A stretch of DNA of 9,216 bases from Methanomassiliicoccales archaeon (GCA_028679935.1 JAJRAL010000066.1:1-9216); one strand, 5' to 3'; positions 1 to 5,508 are shown, counted from the stretch's first letter. Numbers and translations are program-made. The notes: a model not told the origin generated them from the letters alone.

Positions 1-306
1 TTCCTTGTCAAGACCGTAGATCAGGACGTTCACGACCAGGTCCAGGCTTCCTGAGGGAGCGGACAACTCCCCTCGGCACATGGCGGGTGTCTCGTGCGAC
101 ACGACGCTGCAGGCGATGTACTTGCCGCTCTCCACCTCTGCGATGCACTTGATGTGCCCGATCAAGCGGGTTCCGGCCTTGAAGCACTCGTTGGCGATTC
201 CGGAGATCGTCGCGGCGACAAGCCCCTTCAGCTCCTCCGGCGCCTTCGCCTCGTCGAAGCTGACATGGATCCGCCCAGCGAACGCCGTGAAATCCTCAGC
301 CAGCAT
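1..306 (-). CDS. conserved-looking hypothetical protein, partial (C-terminus beyond window)
   Basis: I do not recognise this family. An open minus-strand frame runs 102 codons from an ATG at 306-304 to the window edge with no stop, so only the N-terminal part is visible. The start is supported in two ways. Its ATG shares one base with the TGA of the GTPase gene upstream (TGATG at 308-304), and a GGTGA Shine-Dalgarno element lies 4 nt ahead of it. Both suggest coupled translation and a functional link to the GTPase. The visible part is soluble with no signal peptide or membrane segment. It has an amphipathic N-terminal half, then a beta-rich stretch with three spaced cysteines (C54, C66, C77) and one more at C41. 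These could bind metal, but no recognised motif is formed. A partner or client of the metal-linked GTPase is a guess from position only. Confidence 0.75.
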   Translation of the reverse strand, partial: MLAEDFTAFAGRIHVSFDEAKAPEELKGLVAATISGIANECFKAGTRLIGHIKCIAEVESGKYIACSVVSHETPAMCRGELSAPSGSLDLVVNVLIYGLDKE

Positions 307-902
307 CAGCTCACCATCGCCTCGACGACCTTGTCGAGGTTCATGCCAGTTATGGCGGACGCGGCGATGATCGGCGCATCGATCCCGATCTCCCTGATAC
401 TCCTCTCGATGTCGTCCACCGCTCCTTTGTCGACCAAGTCGGACTTGTTGATCACGATCAGGTTCGCTGCTTTGAGCTGGTTCATCAGCGGACGGTTCAG
501 CGCCTTGAGGATCACGGCGAAGCGCACGGCGTCGACGATGATCACGATCTTCGTCGATCCTATCGCCGGTCCGGTATAGAGCTTCAGCGTTTCGTGGATC
601 GCCTTAGGGTCCGCCACCCCCGTCGGTTCGATGACTACCAGGTCGGGCTCGAAGGCATCGGCGACGTCCCTCAGCGTTGCGAGAAGGTCCGAGCCCAGGG
701 TGCAACAGATACAGCCGCTCGGCATCTCCCTCACCTTGAGACCGTACTTCTCCATCACCTTTCCGTCGATTCCGATCTGTCCGAAGTCGTTGACGATCAC
801 GACGACCTTCTTGTGCTTGCGCTTGATGATCTCCTCGATGGTCGAGAGTATCATCGTCGTCTTGCCGGAACCGAGGAAGCCCGAGATCAGCAGGATGTCC
901 AT
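306..902 (-). CDS. CobW/G3E-family P-loop GTPase, GTPase domain only
   Basis: A 198-residue protein of the SIMIBI G3E GTPase family (CobW, YjiA, HypB, UreG), whose members use GTP hydrolysis to deliver or insert metals or cofactors. Visible motifs are the Walker A loop GFLGSGKTT (8-16), the CobW-type metal-binding GCICC (63-67), the EPTG switch (92-95) and the NKSD guanine-specificity motif (152-155). The CxCC motif places it with CobW/YjiA rather than HypB or UreG. CobW proteins usually exceed 300 residues because of a C-terminal domain. That domain is absent here, and the protein ends shortly after the GTPase fold. The ATG at 902 has an AAGGTG Shine-Dalgarno element 5 nt ahead and a TATA box about 45 bp upstream. 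The stop overlaps the start of the next gene, so the two form an operon. The client metal or cofactor (zinc, cobalt/corrinoid, nickel) cannot be told from sequence. Confidence 0.9.
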   Translation of the reverse strand: MDILLISGFLGSGKTTMILSTIEEIIKRKHKKVVVIVNDFGQIGIDGKVMEKYGLKVREMPSGCICCTLGSDLLATLRDVADAFEPDLVVIEPTGVADPKAIHETLKLYTGPAIGSTKIVIIVDAVRFAVILKALNRPLMNQLKAANLIVINKSDLVDKGAVDDIERSIREIGIDAPIIAASAITGMNLDKVVEAMVS

Positions 903-943
903 CTATGCACCTTTGGGAAGTTGCTCTTGATGAAGTGCAGGGC

Positions 944-953
944 ATATTTAAAT
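944..953 (-). promoter_or_regulatory. TATA box of the GTPase operon
   Basis: On the minus strand this reads GATTTAAATAT, a strong archaeal TATA-like element in GC-rich surroundings. It predicts transcription starting near position 922, about 20 nt ahead of the GTPase ATG, which leaves room for the AAGGTG ribosome binding site. Confidence 0.65.
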
Positions 954-970
954 CTAGGTCCGGGAATGAA

Positions 971-991
971 CGACAAGGCAAATCCTTGTTG
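971..991. promoter_or_regulatory. inverted repeat upstream of the GTPase promoter
   Basis: A perfect 6 bp inverted repeat, ACAAGG (973-978) and CCTTGT (984-989), with a 5-base centre. It extends to 8 bp per arm if one G-T wobble and an outer C-G pair are counted. It sits about 20 bp upstream of the GTPase TATA box and about 35 bp past the stop of the zinc-ribbon gene. It could be an operator for a dimeric regulator or a hairpin at the end of the upstream transcript; there is no T run typical of archaeal termination. Its role is inferred from position only. Confidence 0.35.
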
Positions 992-1026
992 AACGAAGCT
1001 CATGCTGGCTGAAAACGCCCGACGTG

Positions 1027-1227
1027 TCAGATCTGATCGTCCTGAGGATCTTCGCCGCAGTAGTGGACGGTGAGCTCTTCCATCTCCTGCGCGATCCTGC
1101 GGTTGCGGCACGCGCGGCACTCGACGACCTTGCCGAGCCCCTTCTTCCTAGAGGCCATGGCCGAGTCGAAATCCGCGATCGCACCGCACGAGCAGAGTAC
1201 CTTCCTCCTAGGCGTATCACCGAACAT
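1027..1227 (-). CDS. small zinc-ribbon-like protein, 66 aa
   Basis: A 66-residue hypothetical protein. It has two CxxC-like cysteine pairs, C12-S-C14 and C37-R-A-C40, separated by 22 residues with a basic patch (SRKKGLGK). This is the layout of a small zinc ribbon or treble clef that might bind nucleic acid or another protein. A fifth cysteine is at 57 and the tail is acidic. I do not recognise the family. The ATG at 1227 is chosen because GGGTGGGAG immediately precedes it with good spacing. The open frame continues upstream to a TTG at 1461, but that extension is low-complexity and spans an imperfect repeat, so I treat it as untranslated. The gene lies upstream of the GTPase operon in the same orientation with 124 bp between, including a separate TATA box, so it is probably its own unit. 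Confidence 0.65.
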   Translation of the reverse strand: MFGDTPRRKVLCSCGAIADFDSAMASRKKGLGKVVECRACRNRRIAQEMEELTVHYCGEDPQDDQI

Positions 1228-1275
1228 GACTCCCACCCCTGCTGGTCGCGAATATGCTGACTGGCCAGAGGAAGC

Positions 1276-1374
1276 GACGAGAGCTTGAGAGGCTTGGCTG
1301 AGCCCTTTTGTCTTCGCCCTCGTACCAGAAAGGGTGACGAGAGCATCAGCTGTTTGATTGAGATCTTCCGTACC
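1276..1374. repeat. imperfect direct duplication, two copies
   Basis: Copy 1 (1276-1326) and copy 2 (1336-1374) both begin with the nonamer GACGAGAGC, exactly 60 bp apart. Both end in CGTACC, and share scattered matches between (GCT, TTG, CTGAG or TTGAG, CTTC). Copy 2 is about 12 bases shorter. Read in the open minus-strand frame they give two related short peptides rich in Leu-Gln-Ala-Ser, so the duplication is old or under weak constraint. Confidence 0.4.
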
Positions 1375-1516
1375 TCTCCCCCAGACGGAAAATATGCGAG
1401 ATGTAGTTCGAGCCGACGGACACTTCGCCCCGTGCTCCGACCGGCTATTCTCGTGGCGCAATTTCCCGAGCGAAAAACAATAACAGGTGGTGCACTCTTA
1501 AACGTTTCTATACCAA

Positions 1517-1567
1517 TCTGGACGTCATCCAGACTGTCTGACAAACAGCGTCCGACGACGGTCCGAC
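1517..1567. repeat. cluster of short inverted and direct repeats
   Basis: TCTGGA (1517-1522) is followed by its complement TCCAGA (1528-1533) across a 5-base loop. CAGAC-T-GTCTG (1530-1540) forms a second, overlapping palindrome. Then GTCCGAC occurs twice, at 1550-1556 and 1561-1567, with an 11 bp period, about one helical turn. The overlapping palindromes could form alternative hairpins or bind a dimeric regulator. No function can be assigned. Confidence 0.35.
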
Positions 1568-1670
1568 TCGCACAGCAGAATCATACATCAAGGTGCTCAC
1601 AAAGGTTCAATCACGATCGCCCCACCAACCCCCTCGTAGGGTTTTTGTGCCCCTCCTCTAATCTCGCATC

Positions 1671-1901
1671 ATGGAGTCCTTCACCAAGGAGCAACTGGCC
1701 AAGTTCAACGGGCAGAACGGGGCGCCCATCTACATCGCTTTCAAAGGCAAGGTCTATGATGTCACTGGCAGCAGCCTCTGGGAGATGGGCGAGCACCAGG
1801 GCATGCACGTCGCCGGGGCGGACCTTACCAAGGAACTGGCCGATGCGCCCCATGAGGAGGAGGTCTTCAGCCGCTACCCCGTCATCGGCGATCTCGTCTG
1901 A
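1671..1901 (+). CDS. small cytochrome b5-like heme-binding protein
   Basis: A 76-residue single-domain protein of the cytochrome b5-like heme/steroid-binding superfamily, expected to carry one heme b and act in electron transfer or heme handling. The fold signature is clear: TKEQLAKFNG at the N-terminus, then YIAFKGKVYDVT (21-32), SLW (35-37), then HQGMHVAGADLT (42-53) and APHEEEV (59-65). H42 or H46 and H61 are the likely axial ligands, matching the HPGG and GHS positions of classical b5, but the spacing is shorter. There is no signal peptide, membrane anchor or fused oxidoreductase domain, so it is probably soluble and cytoplasmic. The ATG at 1671 has no Shine-Dalgarno sequence and a weak T-rich element about 26 bp ahead (1641-1648), which suggests a leaderless mRNA. 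The next gene has its own promoter. The redox partner is unknown. Confidence 0.88.
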   Translation: MESFTKEQLAKFNGQNGAPIYIAFKGKVYDVTGSSLWEMGEHQGMHVAGADLTKELADAPHEEEVFSRYPVIGDLV

Positions 1902-1931
1902 GCGCCGGACCGTGGAATGCGAGCGCAAGGT

Positions 1932-1940
1932 CTATTTAAT
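1932..1940 (+). promoter_or_regulatory. TATA box of the nucleotidyltransferase gene
   Basis: CTATTTAAT, centred about 27 bp before the A of the ATG at 1963. This is the standard distance from TATA to transcription start in archaea, so the transcript should begin at or next to the start codon. No Shine-Dalgarno sequence is present between them. Confidence 0.7.
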
Positions 1941-1962
1941 CGGTCGATCTAGATTATTATCA

Positions 1963-2409
1963 ATGCAGCTCCCCGATCTGACTTTCTCCGAACCGAGGAG
2001 GACGCGGCTATTCGAGAAGCTTGAGAGGGTGATGGATCGGCTCGACAGAGGGGAGCTTCCGATGGTCATTACGGAGGTCTACGTTTTCGGCAGCTTTCTG
2101 CGGAACAAGCCACGGCCGCGCGACCTAGACCTCTTGCTCATCTACGATTCGGACGCGACCCTCAAGATGTACGAGGCGACCGACGAGAAAGGCGCGCACT
2201 GGAGGATCTGGCAGATGAGGCGTTCTCCCGCCAAGCTGAGGGGATGCCTCAAGAAGAACGCCGAGAAGACCGTCGACATCAGCATCTGCCCTTCGCTCGA
2301 AGAATACGCCAAGGACCTCCTCTATCCAATGGACGTCTGCCTCAAGATCTGGACGGCCGACGACCGCGATTGGAGGGGCAAGCTCAGGGAGCACTTCTCG
2401 AAGACGTGA
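1963..2409 (+). CDS. minimal nucleotidyltransferase-fold protein
   Basis: A 148-residue protein with the DNA polymerase beta-type nucleotidyltransferase fold. The signature is at VFGSFLRNKPRPRDLDLLLI: G43-S44, then carboxylates D54 and D56, with a third candidate carboxylate D105 in the strand TVDISI. All three metal-binding positions are therefore present and the enzyme may be active. Known small members transfer AMP or other nucleotides to proteins or RNA, often as antitoxins paired with HEPN toxins. No HEPN gene is adjacent here, so that role is not supported. The frame is open upstream to 1285, but this ATG is chosen because of the TATA box 27 bp ahead and because the family homology begins here; the extension overlaps the cytochrome b5 gene. 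The 3' end overlaps the OsmC gene tail-to-tail by 26 bp. The substrate is unknown. Confidence 0.82.
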   Translation: MQLPDLTFSEPRRTRLFEKLERVMDRLDRGELPMVITEVYVFGSFLRNKPRPRDLDLLLIYDSDATLKMYEATDEKGAHWRIWQMRRSPAKLRGCLKKNAEKTVDISICPSLEEYAKDLLYPMDVCLKIWTADDRDWRGKLREHFSKT

Positions 2410-2830
2410 CGAGCTCCACGTCGACGGGTATCCCTTGCTTTACGCTTTGGCTCACGATGCAGAAATCCTCGAAGACGTCCTTGCACCGGTCGAGCTTCGA
2501 TGGGTCATCGAGGTCCGGATAGAGCATCACCCTCACCGAGCTGACGCGGAGTCTGCCCTTCGCGTTCCGTTCCAGCTTCGTGAACACTTCTGCCTTCATC
2601 CCATTGACGTTCGCCCGGGCGCGGCGCAGGCAGAAGGTGAGCGAGGCCGCCATGCAGTTGCCTATCGCCGCTGCGAGAATGAGGCCGGCGTTCGGATACT
2701 CGCCCTTGCCGACCGGCGAAGGCTCGTCCATCATCAGGTCCGGTATGTTCTCGCCCGCGAAGCTGACCTTGAACTGGTAGCCGTCGATCAGCTCGACACT
2801 CGTCTTGAACTCCTGCTCCGGAATGCCCAT
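2384..2830 (-). CDS. OsmC/Ohr-family protein
   Basis: A 148-residue OsmC-family protein. Characterised relatives reduce organic hydroperoxides with two redox-active cysteines. Both are present here: C59 in the helix GLILAAAIGNCMAASL and C124 in EDFCIVSQSV. The N-terminal strand region (Y18-F24) and the PSPVGKGEYPNAG segment leading to the first cysteine helix fit the fold. The length matches the family. The ATG at 2830 is preceded by GAGGGGG with 6 nt spacing; the open frame extends further upstream only into the enolase gene. A TATA box about 80 bp upstream, between this gene and enolase, suggests its own promoter. Archaeal OsmC-like proteins vary in function and some act in sulfur or thiol metabolism, so peroxidase activity is likely but not proven. 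The last codons overlap the end of the nucleotidyltransferase gene on the other strand. Confidence 0.88.
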   Translation of the reverse strand: MGIPEQEFKTSVELIDGYQFKVSFAGENIPDLMMDEPSPVGKGEYPNAGLILAAAIGNCMAASLTFCLRRARANVNGMKAEVFTKLERNAKGRLRVSSVRVMLYPDLDDPSKLDRCKDVFEDFCIVSQSVKQGIPVDVELVTSSRSAP

Positions 2831-2906
2831 GCCTCTGCCCCCTCGCTCTGGCTCGATGGCACAGATGCTTCGCGCGCCATCGCGCACCCGCGTATCGGAG
2901 GGCGCC

Positions 2907-2916
2907 GTTATAATTC
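2907..2916 (-). promoter_or_regulatory. probable TATA box of the OsmC gene
   Basis: On the minus strand AATTATAA follows AAAGG, a possible BRE, inside the 101 bp gap between the enolase stop and the OsmC start. It predicts a transcript start near 2886 and a leader of about 55 nt, consistent with the Shine-Dalgarno-led start. Confidence 0.55.
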
Positions 2917-2931
2917 CTTTCGGAAATCCAT

Positions 2932-4215
2932 TCAATCGGCTGACCGCTTGTAGAGCGAAACCCCGGGAAACTTCGCTTTCGCGCCGAGCTCCTCCTCGAT
3001 GCGGAGCAACCGGTTGTACTTGGCCGTTCGTTCCGCCCTCGCCGGAGCGCCGGTCTTGATCTGACCGCATCCCAAGGCCACCGCTATGTCCGCGATGGAC
3101 GTGTCCTCGGTCTCGCCCGAGCGGTGGCTGACGACCGCACCGAGCCCCGAATCGAGGGCAAAGCGCGCTGCTTTCATCGCCTCCGTGACCGTTCCGATCT
3201 GGTTCACCTTGATCAGGACGGCGTTGCCGGCCTTCATCTCGATCGCCTTCTTGATCAGCTGCACGTTCGTGACGAGCATGTCGTCGCCCACCAGCTGCAG
3301 CCTCTTCCCCATGCGTAGGGTAAGGAGCGCCATGAGATCGAACGCATCCTCGTGGACCGGGTCCTCGATGCTCACCAGAGGATAGTCGCGCTTGAGGGCG
3401 GAATAGAAGTCGATCAGCTCCTGCGGTCCCATCCTACGATTGTCGAGCTTGTACACTCCCTGCTCGCAGAACTCGGAGGCGGCGCAGTCCAGGGCGATGA
3501 AGACGTCCTTTCCGGGATCGTAGCCGGCCTTCGAGATGCCCTTTACTATCGCATCCAGCGCCTGCCTGGTATCGTTGAACGGCGGAGCGAACCCACCCTC
3601 GTCGCCGACATTGATGGCCGACGGCCCGTAGGTCTCCTTGAGTATCGCTCGCAGGTTCTGGTAGACCTCCACCCCCATCCTCAACGAATCGGAGAACCTC
3701 TTTGCACCGGCGGGCACAACCATGAACTCCTGGACCTTAAGCCCCGTCCCGGCGTGCTTGCCGCCGTTGATGATGTTCATCATCGGGACGGGCATCGTCA
3801 CGCCCTGGCCCAGGTGCTCGTGGAGCTCGACCCCCTTCGCGAGGGCCCCGGCCTTCGCGACTGCCAGCGATACGGCCACGGTCGCGTTGCCCCCGAGCTT
3901 CGACTTGTCTCTCGTCCCGTCGAGCTTGATTAGCGCTTCGTCGACCGCCTTCAGGTCGGTGCAGTCCATCCCCTTGATCTTCTTGGCGATGACCACATTG
4001 ACGTTCTCCACCGCCCTGAGCACGCCCTTCCCGCCGTACCTCTTCTTGTCCGCGTCCCTCAGCTCGAGCACCTCGTGCGAGCCGGTCGACGCGCCAGAGG
4101 GCGCGATCCCCTTCGTCACGAACGACGATGTGCGCACTTCCGCCTCGACGGTCGGGTTGCCACGGCTGTCCAAGACCTCTCTTGCCCTCACCAGAACGAT
4201 CTTCGAATCCGACAT
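2932..4215 (-). CDS. eno: enolase (phosphopyruvate hydratase)
   Basis: A full-length enolase of 427 residues that interconverts 2-phosphoglycerate and phosphoenolpyruvate in cytoplasmic glycolysis and gluconeogenesis. The catalytic set is complete. SGASTG (40-45) is the mobile loop. GDEGG has catalytic E206. Mg2+ ligands are D243 (ALDCAASEF), E284 (SIEDP) and D311 (VGDD). The base is K336 (KVNQIGT), with H364 in VSHRSGETEDT and K387 in IKTGAP. Spacing between these matches E. coli enolase. The ATG at 4215 has a G-rich GGGGGGAG element ahead of it. It starts 42 bp after the response regulator stop on the same strand, with no clear TATA box between, so the two may be co-transcribed. Nothing is missing or unusual in the protein. 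Confidence 0.98.
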   Translation of the reverse strand: MSDSKIVLVRAREVLDSRGNPTVEAEVRTSSFVTKGIAPSGASTGSHEVLELRDADKKRYGGKGVLRAVENVNVVIAKKIKGMDCTDLKAVDEALIKLDGTRDKSKLGGNATVAVSLAVAKAGALAKGVELHEHLGQGVTMPVPMMNIINGGKHAGTGLKVQEFMVVPAGAKRFSDSLRMGVEVYQNLRAILKETYGPSAINVGDEGGFAPPFNDTRQALDAIVKGISKAGYDPGKDVFIALDCAASEFCEQGVYKLDNRRMGPQELIDFYSALKRDYPLVSIEDPVHEDAFDLMALLTLRMGKRLQLVGDDMLVTNVQLIKKAIEMKAGNAVLIKVNQIGTVTEAMKAARFALDSGLGAVVSHRSGETEDTSIADIAVALGCGQIKTGAPARAERTAKYNRLLRIEEELGAKAKFPGVSLYKRSAD

Positions 4216-4257
4216 CGACTCTCCCCCCGCACCTAGACGTGCAATGATTCCGCTTCT

Positions 4258-5229
4258 TCACCTAATAGATTTCGAAGCTTGACCGGGCGGCATGGCGTCG
4301 ATGACCTCCATGTTGCGCTCCAGGAGGGCCATCTCCCTCAGGTCCAGGGTACGCGGGTCCACCGACACTATGAGACGTGACTTGTACTCCATCGTCGCCT
4401 CCGAGACATGGTGTATCATGCGCAGCACCTTCTCGAAGTCGTTGTTCACGATGAGGAATTCGATGCCGTCGACCATGACCACGCTGTCGCCGCTCTTCTC
4501 GATGAACCTGATGATCGTGTCGGATAGTATGCCGATGTTGGTCGGGTTGACGTAGACCTTGCCCAGCTGGTTGCTGAGCCAGATGATCGGGGTCTTCTCG
4601 AGCCCCCACTTCTTCCGGATGACCTGGGGGTGTTCTCTTGTGATGCACAGGCCCTGGATGTTGTGCGTGACCTGGTCGGCGAACATCTCGAACGACTTGT
4701 CCGGCTTGAGCTCCTTGACGACGTACCCGAAGCCCTTGCGGAGCTCGTACTTGATCGCCGTCTTCCTCGCCTTCTCCATCCCCGCTGGGGCGGGCCTGGT
4801 ACCGAGGATGCGCGAGAATATGCTCTCCTTCTTGGTCCCGGTGGTGGCGGGCAGGGTGACCTCACTCGTCTCGATAATCTCCTTGATCTTCTGCCCGAGC
4901 TCGTTGTTCTGGAATGGCTTCCGGATGTAGCCGGAGACGACGTCCTGCAGTCCGAAGATATCGGTGCCGATGTCGGTGTAGGCGGTAAGCATCATCACCT
5001 TGATGGTGCTGGTCAAGCCCTCCTGTTTGAGGGTCCTGAGGACGCTCCATCCGTCCATGTCTGGCATGTTGATGTCGAGGAGGATGAGGTCGGGCTTCTC
5101 AGATTTCGCCTTCTCTATCGCCTCCTTCCCACCGGAGGCGGTGATAGCCTTATAGCCCTGCGTGGAGACGAGCTCGGAGACTATCGCGAGAACATCTGGA
5201 TTGTCATCAACTATGAGAACGGTCTTCGT
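4258..5229 (-). CDS. response regulator: receiver domain fused to DUF835
   Basis: A two-domain signalling protein of about 323 residues. The receiver domain (1-120) has all key residues: acidic pair D8-D9 (LIVDD), phosphoacceptor D52 (LLDINMP), T82 (MLTAYTD) and K104 (IRKPF). A linker of about 40 residues leads to a DUF835 domain (about 161-310) with the typical IIWLSNQ, VVMVDGIEFLIVNNDFEKVL and LIVSVDPRTL strands. There is no DNA-binding or enzymatic output domain, so output is probably protein-protein. The frame has a stop at 5271-5269 and no ATG, GTG or TTG before the receiver domain; the first in-frame ATG is internal (5067) and would delete D8, D9 and D52. I place the start at ACG 5229, because GGGAGG precedes it by 7 nt and it yields the standard N-terminus (x)KTVLIVDDN. 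An alternative is ATG 5272 with a one-base slip in an A run. Enolase follows 42 bp downstream. Confidence 0.88.
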   Translation of the reverse strand, partial: TKTVLIVDDNPDVLAIVSELVSTQGYKAITASGGKEAIEKAKSEKPDLILLDINMPDMDGWSVLRTLKQEGLTSTIKVMMLTAYTDIGTDIFGLQDVVSGYIRKPFQNNELGQKIKEIIETSEVTLPATTGTKKESIFSRILGTRPAPAGMEKARKTAIKYELRKGFGYVVKELKPDKSFEMFADQVTHNIQGLCITREHPQVIRKKWGLEKTPIIWLSNQLGKVYVNPTNIGILSDTIIRFIEKSGDSVVMVDGIEFLIVNNDFEKVLRMIHHVSEATMEYKSRLIVSVDPRTLDLREMALLERNMEVIDAMPPGQASKSIR

Positions 5230-5236
5230 TGGCTTG

Positions 5237-5242
5237 CCTCCC
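5237..5242 (-). promoter_or_regulatory. ribosome binding site deciding the ACG start
   Basis: GGGAGG on the minus strand, followed by a 7 nt spacer and then ACG at 5229-5227. It is one of the strongest Shine-Dalgarno matches in the window, and no conventional start codon lies at a proper distance in the receiver-domain frame. Confidence 0.55.
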
Positions 5243-5281
5243 TTTTTCTTCGGGCTGCGCCAACTGCATCATCCAGCACGT

Positions 5282-5293
5282 CTAAATAGATAT
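5282..5293 (-). promoter_or_regulatory. TATA box of the response regulator (and possibly enolase)
   Basis: ATATCTATTTAG on the minus strand, with a purine-rich GCAGAGG stretch just upstream resembling a BRE. It predicts transcription starting near 5258-5262. That is downstream of the out-of-frame ATGATG at 5272-5267, but leaves a leader of about 30 nt ahead of the GGGAGG and ACG start. Confidence 0.6.
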
Positions 5294-5358
5294 CCTCTGC
5301 AGTGGCGATTCCAGAACCTGAGAGGGAGCATTCGGTCCGACGTCCGCCTTCCGGACGA

Positions 5359-5508
5359 TCAGGTCTTGCGGCTCTCCTTCGCCTTGGCGCGAAGGTTTGT
5401 ATAACCGCACTTGCGGCAGCGCGTGGCCTTCGGGGCGTTCCTCGCGTAGCAGTTCATGCAGATCATTTTGTTGAGGAGCCTCGCGTCGGCCTCTTTGAAC
5501 CTAGCCAT
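5359..5508 (-). CDS. rpl40e: 50S ribosomal protein L40e
   Basis: A 49-residue basic zinc-binding protein of the large ribosomal subunit, found in archaea and eukaryotes. In eukaryotes it is made as a ubiquitin fusion; in archaea it stands alone, as here. The family pattern is complete: [11 protein letters not shown] at the N-terminus, then C17-x2-C20 and C31-x2-C34 as a four-cysteine zinc site, ending in an Arg/Lys-rich tail. The length fits the archaeal family. The ATG at 5508 has GAGGG 5 nt ahead and a TATA box about 37 bp upstream, so it has its own promoter. It lies between RFC and the response regulator, all on the minus strand. Confidence 0.95.
   Translation of the reverse strand: MARFKEADARLLNKMICMNCYARNAPKATRCRKCGYTNLRAKAKESRKT

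Larger units (their letters stand above)
1228..1670. other. gene-free intergenic region between divergent genes
   Basis: About 440 bp with no convincing coding region. Frames stay open by chance on both strands but lack starts with ribosome binding sites. It holds an imperfect direct duplication (1276-1374), inverted repeats at 1517-1533 and 1530-1540, and a tandem GTCCGAC repeat at 1550-1567. TATA-like minus-strand elements lie at 1388-1397 (GCATATTTTCC), 1248-1256 (GCATATTCG) and about 1497-1513. If the 1388-1397 element is the promoter of the zinc-ribbon gene, that mRNA would have a leader of roughly 140 nt containing the duplication. No tRNA, rRNA or convincing box C/D RNA was seen. Confidence 0.6.

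Noticed and set aside
1276..1374. Possible box C/D guide RNAs in the duplicated segment
   Set aside because: GTGACGA and CTGA-like pieces occur but do not match box C (RTGATGA) or the required spacing, and no terminal stem is seen.
1228..1461. Longer version of the zinc-ribbon protein starting at TTG 1461 (144 aa)
   Set aside because: The added part is low-complexity and repeat-derived, has no ribosome binding site, and the internal ATG at 1227 has a strong one.
1285..1962. N-terminal extension of the nucleotidyltransferase frame, open for 226 codons
   Set aside because: It runs through the cytochrome b5 gene in another frame, has no protein-family signal, and a TATA box sits right before the internal ATG at 1963.
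5342..5356. GTCCG-N5-CGGAC hairpin after the L40e stop as a terminator
   Set aside because: The stem is only 5 bp, and no T run follows on the minus strand as expected for archaeal termination; left unassigned.
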